Shown here piece after piece: positions 1 to 8,164 of a stretch of 14,788 bases of DNA (positions are counted from its first letter, which is position 1; the number at the start of each line of letters is the position of its first letter). The position numbers and the translations under genes were made by a program. Below the pieces are notes generated by a model. The model saw nothing but the letters and a program-made list of their open reading frames with translations. It was not told the DNA's origin and searched no databases. The DNA is taken from NCBI GenBank assembly GCA_045586105.1, contig JAZMZS010000151.1, positions 1 to 14,788 of the forward strand, in the 5' to 3' direction. The DNA is from JAZMZS01 sp045586105. Its GTDB lineage: Bacteria > Bacillota > Clostridia > Oscillospirales > CAG-272.

Positions 1-413
1 TTGATGACGTGCTTCTTGATCGCCGCAACGTCAGCATCGGTAAGCTCACCCGTAAGCACGTAAACTCTGGCAGAGCGGACGATAGGACGGTCTCCCTGCG
101 AGATTATCTGTATACACTGAGCGGCGGAATCCGCGCGCATATCAAACTGACCGGGAAGATACTCGACCGCAAATATTACGTCTCCCTCGCCGCAGGTGAC
201 CTCGCTCGTAACGATATCCGTAGGAGGCTCGGAGAATACCGTATTCTTGGAATACTCAAAAAGCTCGGGGGTAATGTTCTCTACGTCGTATCTGTTGATG
301 ATACGTACGCTCTCGATCCCCTTTATTCCGAGCAAAGTACGCGCATCGTCAAAGAGCTTCCCCGCCTCGTGGGTGAAGCCTGCCTTTTTTTCTGAATAAA
401 CTCTGTAAACCAT
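1..413 (-). CDS. purL: Phosphoribosylformylglycinamidine synthase, long single-chain form (5' part only)
   Basis: This is the N-terminal 137 residues of the enzyme that converts FGAR to FGAM with glutamine and ATP; the gene runs off the left edge. The protein starts MVYRVYSEKKAGFTHEAGKL and contains the segment FSEPPTDIV, which matches the PurS-like N-terminal domain of the large (about 1,200-1,300 residue) PurL type, in which PurS, PurL and PurQ functions are fused. Catalytic and glutaminase parts lie outside the window, so the fused architecture is inferred from the N-terminus. The start is supported by AGGAGG four bases upstream. It begins 14 bases after the purD stop, so it belongs to the same transcript as the other purine genes. 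Confidence 0.88.
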   Translation of the reverse strand, partial: MVYRVYSEKKAGFTHEAGKLFDDARTLLGIKGIESVRIINRYDVENITPELFEYSKNTVFSEPPTDIVTSEVTCGEGDVIFAVEYLPGQFDMRADSAAQCIQIISQGDRPIVRSARVYVLTGELTDADVAAIKKHVI

Positions 414-427
414 GTTGCCTCCTGAAA

Positions 428-1708
428 TTACTTTAATGCAAGAAGCGCTCTCTGACCGATGTCGGAGCGTTTGTATGCGTTTTCAAAATGGACCTTCTCA
501 CTCTCTGCGTAAGCCGCAGCTATCGCTTCCTTAAGCGTGGGAGCACACGCAGTAACGCCAAGCACGCGTCCTCCTGCGGTAATGACCTTGTCTCCGTCAA
601 GCTTTGCACCCGCTACGTAAAGCTCACCCGCAAAATCGGCGTCTACCGTGATCTCGTAGCCCGACTTGTACGCCTGAGGATAACCGTCCGACGCCATAAC
701 GACGCAAGCGGCGCTTCCGTCTGAGAACTTTACCTCGCAATCTGCAAGCGTTCCGTCTGTGCAGGCGCGCATTACCGTAAACAGATCACTCTCAAGAAGA
801 GGAAGCACGACCTGGGTCTCGGGATCACCGAATCGGCAATTATACTCTATGACCTTCGGTCCGCGCTCGGTCAGCATAAGACCGAAATACAGACAGCCTC
901 GGAAGGTCCTGCCTTCCTTGTTCATCGCGTCGATCGTGGGAAGGAATATCGTCTTCATACATTCCTCGGCTACGTCTGCGGTGTAGTAGGGGTTTGGTGC
1001 TATCGTTCCCATGCCTCCCGTGTTAAGGCCTTGATCTCCGTCCTTTGCTCTCTTGTGATCCATGCTGGAGACCATCGGCTTGACGGTCTTGCCGTCGGTA
1101 AACGCAAGCACCGATACCTCGGGACCCGTAAGAAACTCCTCAATAACGACTCTCGAGCCGCTCTCTCCGAAGACCTTATCCTCCATCATGCTCTTGACCG
1201 CATCCTTTGCCTCGTCTCTTGTCATGGCGATTATAACACCCTTGCCGAGTGCAAGTCCGTCAGCCTTGATAACCGTGGGAACGGGTGCGTTCTCAAGATA
1301 CTCGAGCGCCGCGTCCATCTCGGTAAACACCTCGAATGCGGCGGTAGGAATACCGTACTTTTTCATAAGGTTCTTTGAAAAGACCTTACTTCCCTCGATG
1401 ATAGCCGCCTTTGCCTCGGGACCGAAGCAAGGAATGCCCTTTTCGTTCAGTGCGTCAACGCATCCGAGAACGAGCGGATCGTCGGGAGCAACTACGGCGT
1501 AGTCGATCGCTCTCTCACACGCAAAGCTGACTATGGCGTCGATATCCTTCGCTCCTATCGCAACGCACTCTGCGTCAGCCGCAATGCCGCCGTTGCCGGG
1601 GAGTGCGTATATCTTCTTTATTTCAGCGCTTTTTTTGAGCGACTTTATTATGGCGTGTTCACGGCCTCCGCCGCCAACTACCATAACGGTATACTGCTTA
1701 TTTGTCAT
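428..1708 (-). CDS. purD: Phosphoribosylamine-glycine ligase (GAR synthetase)
   Basis: ATP-grasp enzyme of 426 residues joining phosphoribosylamine and glycine, the second purine step. Visible family motifs are VGGGGREHAI (11-20), LPGNGG (36-41), GPEAKAAIIEGSK (96-108), KADGLALGKGV (148-158), DHKRAKDGDQGLNTGGMG (217-234) and, further on, YNCRFGDPETQVVLP with the metal-binding Glu/Asn region. The usual GPNTGGMG reads GLNTGGMG here, a conservative-looking oddity. An upstream in-frame ATG at 1759 lies inside the glyA reading frame. I prefer the ATG at 1708 because it begins the family N-terminus directly, leaves a 20-base gap after the glyA stop and has a purine-rich GGGCAGG just upstream. Its product works next to GlyA, which makes its glycine substrate. 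Confidence 0.95.
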   Translation of the reverse strand: MTNKQYTVMVVGGGGREHAIIKSLKKSAEIKKIYALPGNGGIAADAECVAIGAKDIDAIVSFACERAIDYAVVAPDDPLVLGCVDALNEKGIPCFGPEAKAAIIEGSKVFSKNLMKKYGIPTAAFEVFTEMDAALEYLENAPVPTVIKADGLALGKGVIIAMTRDEAKDAVKSMMEDKVFGESGSRVVIEEFLTGPEVSVLAFTDGKTVKPMVSSMDHKRAKDGDQGLNTGGMGTIAPNPYYTADVAEECMKTIFLPTIDAMNKEGRTFRGCLYFGLMLTERGPKVIEYNCRFGDPETQVVLPLLESDLFTVMRACTDGTLADCEVKFSDGSAACVVMASDGYPQAYKSGYEITVDADFAGELYVAGAKLDGDKVITAGGRVLGVTACAPTLKEAIAAAYAESEKVHFENAYKRSDIGQRALLALK

Positions 1709-1728
1709 GTCTATTACCTGCCCTTTTA

Positions 1729-2967
1729 TCACTTGTTGTATATAGGGAACTTCTCGCAAAGTGCGGTGACCTCGGCGCTCACACGCTCACGTGATCCCTC
1801 AAAGTCAACGACTATCGCCTTTATCCAGGATGCGATCAGCTTCATCTCCTCGGGACCGAAGCCTCTGCTCGTAACCGCGGGCGTGCCTATTCTGACACCG
1901 CTGGTGACGAACGGAGACTGAGGGTCGTTGGGAACTGCGTTTTTGTTGAGGGTTATGTGCACCTCGTCAAGTCTATGCTCAAGCTCCTTGCCCGTAACTC
2001 CGAAGTTCTGAAGATCTACGAGCATAAGGTGGTTATCGGTTCCGCCCGAAACGAGGTTGAAGCCCTCGGCCAGGAGTGCCTCGGAGAGCACCTTCGCATT
2101 CTCTGCGACCTTCTTTGCATAATCCTTGAATTCATCGGTAAGAGCCTCGCCGAACGCGACCGCCTTAGCAGCTATGATATGCATAAGAGGACCGCCCTGA
2201 ACACCCGGGAAGATCGCCTTGTCGATCGCCTTTGCAAACTGCTCACGGCAGAGGATAAGACCGCCGCGGGGACCTCTGAGGGTCTTGTGTGTGGTTGTAG
2301 TTACAACATCCGCATACTCGCAGGGGTTAGGGTGAAGTCCTGCCGCAACGAGACCTGCAATGTGCGCCATATCTACCATGAAATACGCGCCGACCTCGTC
2401 CGCTATCTCTCTGAAGCGTGCAAAATCTATTACTCTCGGGTACGCGCTTGCTCCTGCCAGAATGAGTTTGGGCTTGCATTCAAGCGCAAGTGCGCGGACC
2501 GCGTCGTAGTCTATGGTCTGCGTATCGTCGGATACGCCGTAGGGGACGATATTGAAATACTTACCCGATATATTTACGGGTGAGCCGTGAGAAAGGTGTC
2601 CTCCGTGCGCAAGCGACATCGAAAGCACGGTATCACCGGGGTTCAAAAGTGCGAAGAATACCGCGAGATTCGCATTCGCTCCGCTGTGGGGCTGAACGTT
2701 TGCGTGCTCGGCACCGAAGAGCTTTTTCGCTCTCTCGCGTGCGATCTGCTCGACCTCGTCCACGTAAACGCAGCCACCGTAATATCTTTTTCCGGGATAG
2801 CCCTCCGCGTACTTATTCGTAAGCACGGTTCCTGCCGCAAGCAGCACCGCCTCACTGACTATATTCTCGCTCGCGATCAGCTCAATATTCTGCTGCTGAC
2901 GCTTAAGCTCACGCTCGACACTCGTATATACCTCGGGGTCAAGCTTGGATAACTGATCAAAAAACAT
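1729..2967 (-). CDS. glyA: Serine hydroxymethyltransferase
   Basis: PLP enzyme of 412 residues converting serine and tetrahydrofolate to glycine and 5,10-methylene-THF. Motifs include TNKYAEGYPGKRYYGG (50-65), VQPHSGANAN (91-100), the MVDMAHIAGLVAAG cofactor-aspartate region (197-210) and the PLP-binding lysine in TTTTHKTLRGPRGG (Lys228). Length is normal for the family (about 410-420). The start has a GGAG 12 bases upstream, slightly far but the only sensible one. Its place between the transformylase gene and purD is functionally coherent: it supplies glycine for PurD and the one-carbon unit that becomes the formyl donor for PurN and the AICAR transformylase. It has its own putative promoter in the 143-base gap upstream, so it may also be expressed independently of purine demand. 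Confidence 0.97.
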   Translation of the reverse strand: MFFDQLSKLDPEVYTSVERELKRQQQNIELIASENIVSEAVLLAAGTVLTNKYAEGYPGKRYYGGCVYVDEVEQIARERAKKLFGAEHANVQPHSGANANLAVFFALLNPGDTVLSMSLAHGGHLSHGSPVNISGKYFNIVPYGVSDDTQTIDYDAVRALALECKPKLILAGASAYPRVIDFARFREIADEVGAYFMVDMAHIAGLVAAGLHPNPCEYADVVTTTTHKTLRGPRGGLILCREQFAKAIDKAIFPGVQGGPLMHIIAAKAVAFGEALTDEFKDYAKKVAENAKVLSEALLAEGFNLVSGGTDNHLMLVDLQNFGVTGKELEHRLDEVHITLNKNAVPNDPQSPFVTSGVRIGTPAVTSRGFGPEEMKLIASWIKAIVVDFEGSRERVSAEVTALCEKFPIYNK

Positions 2968-3048
2968 CTTTAAAAAATACTCCTTTTTCGGGGTTGTTAT
3001 GGTGTTAATAAAAAGATTCCTCGTCCGTTCAGTAAAAACTGAACACTC

Positions 3049-3077
3049 TTTATATCAGCACAAACGGGGCTGTCCAA
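3049..3077 (-). promoter_or_regulatory. Putative internal sigma-70 type promoter for glyA-purD-purL
   Basis: On the minus strand TTGGAC (3077-3072) is followed after exactly 17 bases by TATAAA (3054-3049), about 80 bases ahead of glyA. The -35 box overlaps the hairpin at 3061-3102. Between this promoter and glyA there is also a small dyad, GTTCAG-TTTTTA-CTGAAC (3044-3027), of unknown role. The match to consensus is good, but activity is inferred. Confidence 0.55.
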
Positions 3078-3102
3078 AATATCGGCGAACAGCCCCTGTT
3101 TG
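3061..3102 (-). terminator. Hairpin after the AICAR transformylase gene (partial terminator or attenuator)
   Basis: Arms 3061-3073 and 3089-3102 pair over 13 bases with one bulged base, around a 15-base loop, starting 9 bases after the transformylase stop. There is no clear U-run after the stem on the minus strand, so it may be a weak terminator, an mRNA-processing stem or a 3'-end stabiliser rather than a full stop. It separates the operon into an upstream purE-to-transformylase part and a glyA-purD-purL part. Confidence 0.5.
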
Positions 3103-3110
3103 TATGTTTC

Positions 3111-4295
3111 TTAGTGGTGGAACAGTCTCATTCCCGTGAACGCCATAGCGATACCGTACTTGTCGCAGGTCTCAATGACCTGGTCGTCACGGATAGAACC
3201 GCCCGGCTCACAGATATAAGACACACCGCTTCTGCGTGCACGCTCGATATTGTCACCGAACGGGAAGAAAGCATCAGAAGCAAGAGCCATACCCGTAATG
3301 GAGGAAAGATATGCACGCTTTTCCTCACGGGTGAGAGGCTCGGGTCTCACGGTAAAGTAATTCTGCCATACGTCATCTCCGAGCACGTCCTCGCTGTCAT
3401 CGGAAATGTAAACGTCGATACAGTTATCTCTGTCGGGTCTGCCGAGAGTGGGAAGGAAGGGCAGGCTCTGCACCTTGTCGTGCATACGGAGCATGAAGTT
3501 GTCCGCCTTGTTTCCTGCAAGTCTCGTGCAATGGATACGGGACTGCTGTCCCGCACCTATACCGATAGCCTGTCCGTCGTACGCGTAACAAACGGAATTG
3601 GACTGAGTATACTTAAGGGTAATGAGAGCAACGATAAGGTCTCTCTTTGCCTCTGCGGGGATATCCTTGTTCTTGGTCACGACGTTGGAAAGCTGTGCTT
3701 CGTCAGCCTTATAGTCGTTTCTTCCCTGCTCGAAGGTGATACCGTAGACCTGCTTGGTCTCGACGGGATGGGGAACGTAGCTTTCATCAATCTTGATGAT
3801 ATTGTAGTTGCCCTTTTTCTTTGTCTTGAGTATCTCAAGCGCCTCAGGCTCATAATCGGGAGCAATGATACCGTCGGATACCTCGCGCTTGATGATCATA
3901 GCGGTAGTAACGTCGCACTTGTCTGAAAGTGCTATAAAGTCACCGAAGGAGGACATTCTGTCGCTTCCTCTTGCTCTTGCGTAAGCGCAGGCGAGCGGAG
4001 ACTCGTCGAGCCCCTCGATATCGTCTACGAAGCAAGCACGCTTAGCCTTGTCGGAAAGCTTAATGCCGACAGCCGCACCCGCGGGGCTGACGTGCTTGAA
4101 GGAGGTAGCGGCGGGAAGTCCCGTCGCTTCCTTCAGCTCGCGAACGAGCTGATATGCGTTGAACGCGTCAAGAAAGTTTATATATCCGGGTCTGCCCGAA
4201 AGGATCTCTACGGGAAGCTCGCCGCCGTCCTGCATATAGATCTTAGAGGGCTTCTGATTGGGGTTACAGCCGTATTTCAGTTCAAATTCTTTCAT
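3111..4295 (-). CDS. purH: Stand-alone AICAR transformylase (PurH C-terminal domain only)
   Basis: Protein of 394 residues that formylates AICAR to FAICAR with 10-formyl-THF, the ninth step of IMP synthesis. Bifunctional PurH is usually about 510-590 residues with an N-terminal MGS-like IMP cyclohydrolase domain. That domain is entirely absent here: the protein begins MKEFELKYGCNPNQKPSKIY, the natural beginning of the transformylase domain. The catalytic Lys-His pair is seen in SFKHVSPAGAAVG (Lys67, His68). The C-terminus has ICEPGGSIRD (361-370) and ends RLFHH, as in the family. So this is a genuine one-domain enzyme, not a truncated gene. The missing cyclohydrolase step is covered by the PurO-type gene directly upstream (28-base gap). 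The symbol purH is used loosely, because the gene encodes only half of the classical protein. Confidence 0.93.
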   Translation of the reverse strand: MKEFELKYGCNPNQKPSKIYMQDGGELPVEILSGRPGYINFLDAFNAYQLVRELKEATGLPAATSFKHVSPAGAAVGIKLSDKAKRACFVDDIEGLDESPLACAYARARGSDRMSSFGDFIALSDKCDVTTAMIIKREVSDGIIAPDYEPEALEILKTKKKGNYNIIKIDESYVPHPVETKQVYGITFEQGRNDYKADEAQLSNVVTKNKDIPAEAKRDLIVALITLKYTQSNSVCYAYDGQAIGIGAGQQSRIHCTRLAGNKADNFMLRMHDKVQSLPFLPTLGRPDRDNCIDVYISDDSEDVLGDDVWQNYFTVRPEPLTREEKRAYLSSITGMALASDAFFPFGDNIERARRSGVSYICEPGGSIRDDQVIETCDKYGIAMAFTGMRLFHH

Positions 4296-4323
4296 TATCC
4301 TATATCTCCGTGTTCTGATTTTT

Positions 4324-5031
4324 TCAGGAGTTCTTGTTCATTACCCTGTAGGTATACTCTCCGCTCGCGAGATCGGTGTATCTGACGTAGAGAGAGATCT
4401 TGTTGTTTTCATCAAGCGAATTCCATATCTCGGACGTAAACGCGTCGATATCGTCGGGAATAGCAACAAGTCTCGGCTCACCCTCAAAGGTAGGCAAGGG
4501 ATTTCCGTCATGCTCGTAGGTATGTATGAATCTTCCCTCTCCCGCAACCGACGCATACTCGTAGAAAAATCTGTTGCAGACCGCTCCGTCAGCCGCACTC
4601 TTGAGAATGCTCATCTTGTAGCCGTAGCCGCCCTCAAAATCAAGGATCGCGCTGATACGGGGAGTAAAGTTCGGAGCGTCGGGCTCGAACTCACGCGTTC
4701 TCAGCCCCGACTCAAAGCTGCCGCCTGCCGCAATAGCGTCATATATGGTGTCGGTCTGGTCGCCGTTGGTCACGGCAAGAGAGTCTCCGCAGTCTCTTAC
4801 TGCGTTGTATATGATAAGAAGAGGATCCTCGCACTTTGAGGGATCGTAAGCCTCGGTGTAAACGTCGCCGTTATCCTTGAGCTTGAAAACGCGGTTGCGG
4901 CTGTTTTCACTTCTTCCCATAATGAAGTACGCGCATACGGCATTCTTGCCGTCCGCGCTCGTTCCTACGCAGATACCTCTGCCGGGATATGCGTTGGTTC
5001 CGATAATATCCTTAATATTCTTTACGGTCAT
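4324..5031 (-). CDS. purO: PurO-type IMP cyclohydrolase
   Basis: Protein of 235 residues resembling the archaeal PurO family (Pfam IMP_cyclohyd), which closes FAICAR to IMP and is unrelated to the cyclohydrolase domain of PurH. Recognisable segments are YPGRGICVGTSADGKNAV (15-32), the MGRSENSRNRVF arginine-rich loop (38-49), DPLLIIYNAV (69-78), LAVTNGDQTDTIYDAI (85-100) and NFTPRISAIL (121-130). These line up in order with archaeal NPYIAYNCI, VVSNGSHTDTI and NTPRIAAAI as I remember them. It is somewhat longer than archaeal PurO (about 200 residues), with an extra C-terminal segment. The start at 5031 is preferred over an upstream in-frame ATG at 5088 because AAGGAGA lies about 8 bases before it and the longer start would overlap purN by 44 bases. 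It sits beside the transformylase-only gene, which supports the function strongly. Confidence 0.85.
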   Translation of the reverse strand: MTVKNIKDIIGTNAYPGRGICVGTSADGKNAVCAYFIMGRSENSRNRVFKLKDNGDVYTEAYDPSKCEDPLLIIYNAVRDCGDSLAVTNGDQTDTIYDAIAAGGSFESGLRTREFEPDAPNFTPRISAILDFEGGYGYKMSILKSAADGAVCNRFFYEYASVAGEGRFIHTYEHDGNPLPTFEGEPRLVAIPDDIDAFTSEIWNSLDENNKISLYVRYTDLASGEYTYRVMNKNS

Positions 5032-5044
5032 AGCTGTATTCTCC

Positions 5045-5650
5045 TTATTTATTTTTTGCAAGATCAAAAGCCACCTGCTCGCATGCAAGAGGAAGTATCT
5101 GCCATTCTGCCTCTTCCATTACTCTTCTCTGCAATACCTCGGGGGTATCTCCGTCCTGAACGTACACTGCTCTCTGCATGATTATCTCACCGCCGTCGGG
5201 GATCTCGTTTACGAAATGCACGGTCGCTCCCGTGACCTTTACCCCGTAGGAAAGCGCCGCCTCGTGTACCCTCAGCCCGTAAAAGTCCTTTCCGCAGAAG
5301 GAAGGAATAAGAGAGGGGTGGACGTTTATGATCCTTTTGTCGTATTTTCTCGTGAAATCTGCGGACAGAATGCTCATAAAGCCCGCAAGCACTATCATCT
5401 CGATGCCGTGCGCGTCAAGCGCCTCGCATATCTTATCCTCAAATTCAGCGGGAGAAGCACACGCCTTTCTCGATACGACTGCCGTAGGTATCCCCGCACC
5501 TGCCGCTCTCTCAAGGGCATATGCGTTCGGGTTTGACGAAAGCACGAGAGATATCCTTCCGCTCTTGATGATACCGCTTTTTTGTGCATCTATCAGCGCC
5601 TGAAGGTTGGTTCCTCCGCCCGACACGAATACCGCTATCCTCGTCAGCAT
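5045..5650 (-). CDS. purN: Phosphoribosylglycinamide formyltransferase (GAR transformylase)
   Basis: Protein of 201 residues that formylates GAR with 10-formyl-THF. It starts MLTRIAVFVSGGGTNLQALI, the family N-terminus. Catalytic residues are visible as Asn109 and His111 in INVHPSLIPSF, His145 in ATVHFV and Asp152 in IPDGGEIIMQ. A short insertion (CGKDFYGLRVHEA) lengthens the loop after HPSLIP compared with the E. coli enzyme. Its ATG overlaps the purM stop (ATGCTGA), suggesting translational coupling, and its own stop is 13 bases from the PurO-type gene, whose ribosome binding site overlaps this region. GlyA downstream helps provide its folate substrate. Confidence 0.96.
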   Translation of the reverse strand: MLTRIAVFVSGGGTNLQALIDAQKSGIIKSGRISLVLSSNPNAYALERAAGAGIPTAVVSRKACASPAEFEDKICEALDAHGIEMIVLAGFMSILSADFTRKYDKRIINVHPSLIPSFCGKDFYGLRVHEAALSYGVKVTGATVHFVNEIPDGGEIIMQRAVYVQDGDTPEVLQRRVMEEAEWQILPLACEQVAFDLAKNK

Positions 5651-6687
5651 ATAACGACACCCTCGTCGCTCTTAATGACCTCGCCTATGATATAGGCATC
5701 CTCGCCGTTTGCACGGAGGATCTCAAGCGCACGCTCAGCGTCCTCCTTCGCTACGGTAACGGACATTCCGACACCCATGTTGAAGGTGTTGAACATATCT
5801 CTCTCGGAGATGTTGCCCGTCTTCATTATAAGATCGAATATGGGAAGGATGCGGATCGCGCTCTTCTTGATCTTAGCAGCGTAGCCTGCGGGAAGAGATC
5901 TCGGAATGTTCTCGTAGAAGCCTCCGCCCGTGATGTGGGATACTGCCTTTACGGTGACCTCGTCAAAGAGTGCAAGCATGGGCTTTACGTAGATCTTGGT
6001 AGGAGTAAGAAGCGTCTCGCCGATGCTCTTTCCGCCGAGAGACTCGATGGGAGCGGTTATATCCGCACGCTCTACGTTAAACACACGGCGCACGAGTGAG
6101 AAGCCGTTTGAATGAACTCCGCTCGAGGGGAGAGCAATGATAACGTCGCCCTCGCATACCTTGGAGTTGTCGAGTATCTTTGCCTTGTCAACGACGCCTA
6201 CCGCAAAGCCTGCAAGGTCGTATTCGTCAACGGGATAAAAACCGGGCATCTCGGCAGTCTCTCCGCCGATAAGAGAAGCACCCGACTGAACGCAGCCCTC
6301 AGCTACGCCCGAAACGATGCTGGCGATCTTCTCGGGATAGTTCTTTCCGCATGCTATGTAATCGAGAAAGAACAAGGGCTTAGCTCCGCAGCAGATGATA
6401 TCGTTTACGCACATAGCAACGCAGTCGATACCAACGGTATCATGCTTGTCCATGAGAAACGCGATCTTGAGCTTGGTTCCGACGCCGTCGGTTCCGCTGC
6501 AAAGAACGGGATGCTCGATACCCGTAAGATCGAGATCAAAAAGTCCGCCGAAGCCTCCGATATCGGTCATTGCTCCCGCAGTGATGGTACGGGCGATGTG
6601 AGCCTTCATAAGCTCGACCGCCTTGTAGCCGGCTGTAATGTCGACACCTGCCGCCGCATAAGATTCAGATCTTGAAATGTTGTTCAT
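5644..6687 (-). CDS. purM: Phosphoribosylformylglycinamidine cyclo-ligase (AIR synthetase)
   Basis: Protein of 347 residues closing FGAM to AIR with ATP, the fifth step. Motifs are GVDITAGYKAVELMKAH (14-30), SGTDGVGTKLKIAF (64-77), DCVAMCVNDIICCGAKPLFFLDY (88-110, given as positions with key Asp/Asn residues) and GGETAEMPGFY (141-151), all typical of PurM and at normal spacing. The ATG at 6687 is preferred to the in-frame one at 6732 because it gives the standard N-terminus MNNISRSESYAAAG, has AAAGGA in the tail of purF about 10 bases before it, and leaves a 5-base gap after the purF stop instead of a 40-base overlap. Confidence 0.96.
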   Translation of the reverse strand: MNNISRSESYAAAGVDITAGYKAVELMKAHIARTITAGAMTDIGGFGGLFDLDLTGIEHPVLCSGTDGVGTKLKIAFLMDKHDTVGIDCVAMCVNDIICCGAKPLFFLDYIACGKNYPEKIASIVSGVAEGCVQSGASLIGGETAEMPGFYPVDEYDLAGFAVGVVDKAKILDNSKVCEGDVIIALPSSGVHSNGFSLVRRVFNVERADITAPIESLGGKSIGETLLTPTKIYVKPMLALFDEVTVKAVSHITGGGFYENIPRSLPAGYAAKIKKSAIRILPIFDLIMKTGNISERDMFNTFNMGVGMSVTVAKEDAERALEILRANGEDAYIIGEVIKSDEGVVIC

Positions 6688-6692
6688 GATTT

Positions 6693-8117
6693 TTATTCCT
6701 TTCCGTTCCAGCAGTAGGTGCAGAGCTTGCACGGCTCTATTCCTATAGCTTTAATTAAACCTTCTAATGTTTGAAATTCGAGTGACGAAAAATTGAACTT
6801 TTCACAGATAGCACGCCTTAAAGCCTTTCCTCGCTCAGTGCTCTGATCGCTGTATTCATCTATATGGTTGTGTCCCTCAGCTCCCTCGAGCTCTTCTATG
6901 GTTCTGCGTGCTATCAGCTCCATCTCGCTGTTTGCGCGTGAAAAATTGAGATACTTACAACTGTACATTATGGGAGGGCAGGCAGAGCGCATATGCACTT
7001 CCTTCGCTCCATTGGAATATAGAAAGTCCACCGTCTCCTTGAGCTGAGTTCCGCGCACGATCGAATCGTCCACGAAGAGAAGCTTTTTTCCCTTGATGAG
7101 ATCAGGGATCGGAATCTGTTTCATCTTAGCTACCCTGCTCCTCTCCGTCTGGCTCGTCGGGATAAAGCTGCGCGACCAAGTGGGTGTATATTTGATAAAA
7201 GCACGGGCGTACGGGATACCGCTCTCGTTTGCATATCCTATAGCGTGAGGAATACCGGAATCAGGAACGCCTCCTACGTAGTCTATATCCATCGGAAGTC
7301 CGTTTTTTCTGTCATTTTGAGCCATGATGGAGCCGTTGCGGCACCTGGTAGTCTCGACATTGACTCCTTCGTAGGACGAGGTGGGATATCCGTAATAGCT
7401 CCATAAAAAAGAGCAGATACGCATCTCCTCTCCGGGAGGCTCAAGCTGCTTTACTCCTTCTGCCGTAAGTTTCACTATCTCACCGGGTCCGAGTTCCATA
7501 TAGTCCTCGTAACCGAGTTTCTGATAAGCAAAGGATTCAAACGACACACAGTATCCCCCGTCGTTTTTACCAACCAAAATGGGGAGTCTGCCGAGCGGAT
7601 CACGGGCGGCTATGATAGCGCCCTTGATGGTGAGTATAAGTATCGATATCGTACCCTTGATCTTCGATTGGGCGAACCTGATGCCCTCTGCGAAGTTTCC
7701 CTTGTAATTTATGAGTGACGCAACAAGCTCAGTCATATTGACTCCGCCGTTGGTCATTGCGTTGTAGTGTCCTCCGTACTCTGACAGATACTCGTCGATA
7801 AGCTCTTCAGCATTGTTGATCGAGCCGATGATACAAATAGCATAAGCACCGAACTTTGATCGAATCAGCAGCGGCTGAGGGTCAAAGTCACTGATGATCC
7901 CGATCGCGGACGTTCCCTTCATCTCATCGAATATATCTTCGAACTTGGTACGGAAGGGTGAGTTCTGGATATTGTGGATCTCTCTCTGAAGTCCGAGCTC
8001 GGAATCAAACGCCGCCATTCCCGCACGCCTTGTTCCAAGGTGCGAGTGGTAGTCGGTTCCGAAGAACACATCGGAGATCGCATCGTCACGGCGCACAGCG
8101 CCGAAAAAGCCTCCCAT
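6693..8117 (-). CDS. purF: Amidophosphoribosyltransferase homologue lacking the glutaminase cysteine
   Basis: Protein of 474 residues with the PurF two-domain layout: N-terminal Ntn-type glutaminase-like domain (about 1-230) and C-terminal phosphoribosyltransferase domain. The latter is intact: VGGVPDSGIPHAIGYA (281-296), SFIPTSQTERSRVAKMK (317-333) and the PRPP loop FVDDSIVRGTQ (348-358). Cysteines at 235, 387, 463 and 466 match the four Fe-S cluster ligand positions of Bacillus-type PurF. The N-terminus is MGGFFGAV where canonical PurF has MCGIFGI after processing, so the catalytic Cys is Gly. The usual substrate and oxyanion motifs (R-Y-S-T; H-N-G-N) are replaced by ISDFDPQP and IGSINNAEEL. 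The start is firm: AGGAGG five bases upstream and an in-frame TAG at 8129-8127 exclude a longer, Cys-bearing form. It may use free ammonia or be regulatory; its operon place implies PRA synthesis. Confidence 0.88.
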   Translation of the reverse strand: MGGFFGAVRRDDAISDVFFGTDYHSHLGTRRAGMAAFDSELGLQREIHNIQNSPFRTKFEDIFDEMKGTSAIGIISDFDPQPLLIRSKFGAYAICIIGSINNAEELIDEYLSEYGGHYNAMTNGGVNMTELVASLINYKGNFAEGIRFAQSKIKGTISILILTIKGAIIAARDPLGRLPILVGKNDGGYCVSFESFAYQKLGYEDYMELGPGEIVKLTAEGVKQLEPPGEEMRICSFLWSYYGYPTSSYEGVNVETTRCRNGSIMAQNDRKNGLPMDIDYVGGVPDSGIPHAIGYANESGIPYARAFIKYTPTWSRSFIPTSQTERSRVAKMKQIPIPDLIKGKKLLFVDDSIVRGTQLKETVDFLYSNGAKEVHMRSACPPIMYSCKYLNFSRANSEMELIARRTIEELEGAEGHNHIDEYSDQSTERGKALRRAICEKFNFSSLEFQTLEGLIKAIGIEPCKLCTYCWNGKE

Positions 8118-8164
8118 GAATACCTCCTAAAGGTTTTTGTTGTTTACTCTTTTTCAGAGCGTGA

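Noticed and set aside
1957..2583. Plus-strand open frame of 208 codons
   Set aside because: It is antisense to glyA and has no protein features of its own.
3114..3926. Plus-strand open frame of 270 codons
   Set aside because: It lies wholly inside the AICAR transformylase gene on the other strand, whose motifs are unambiguous.
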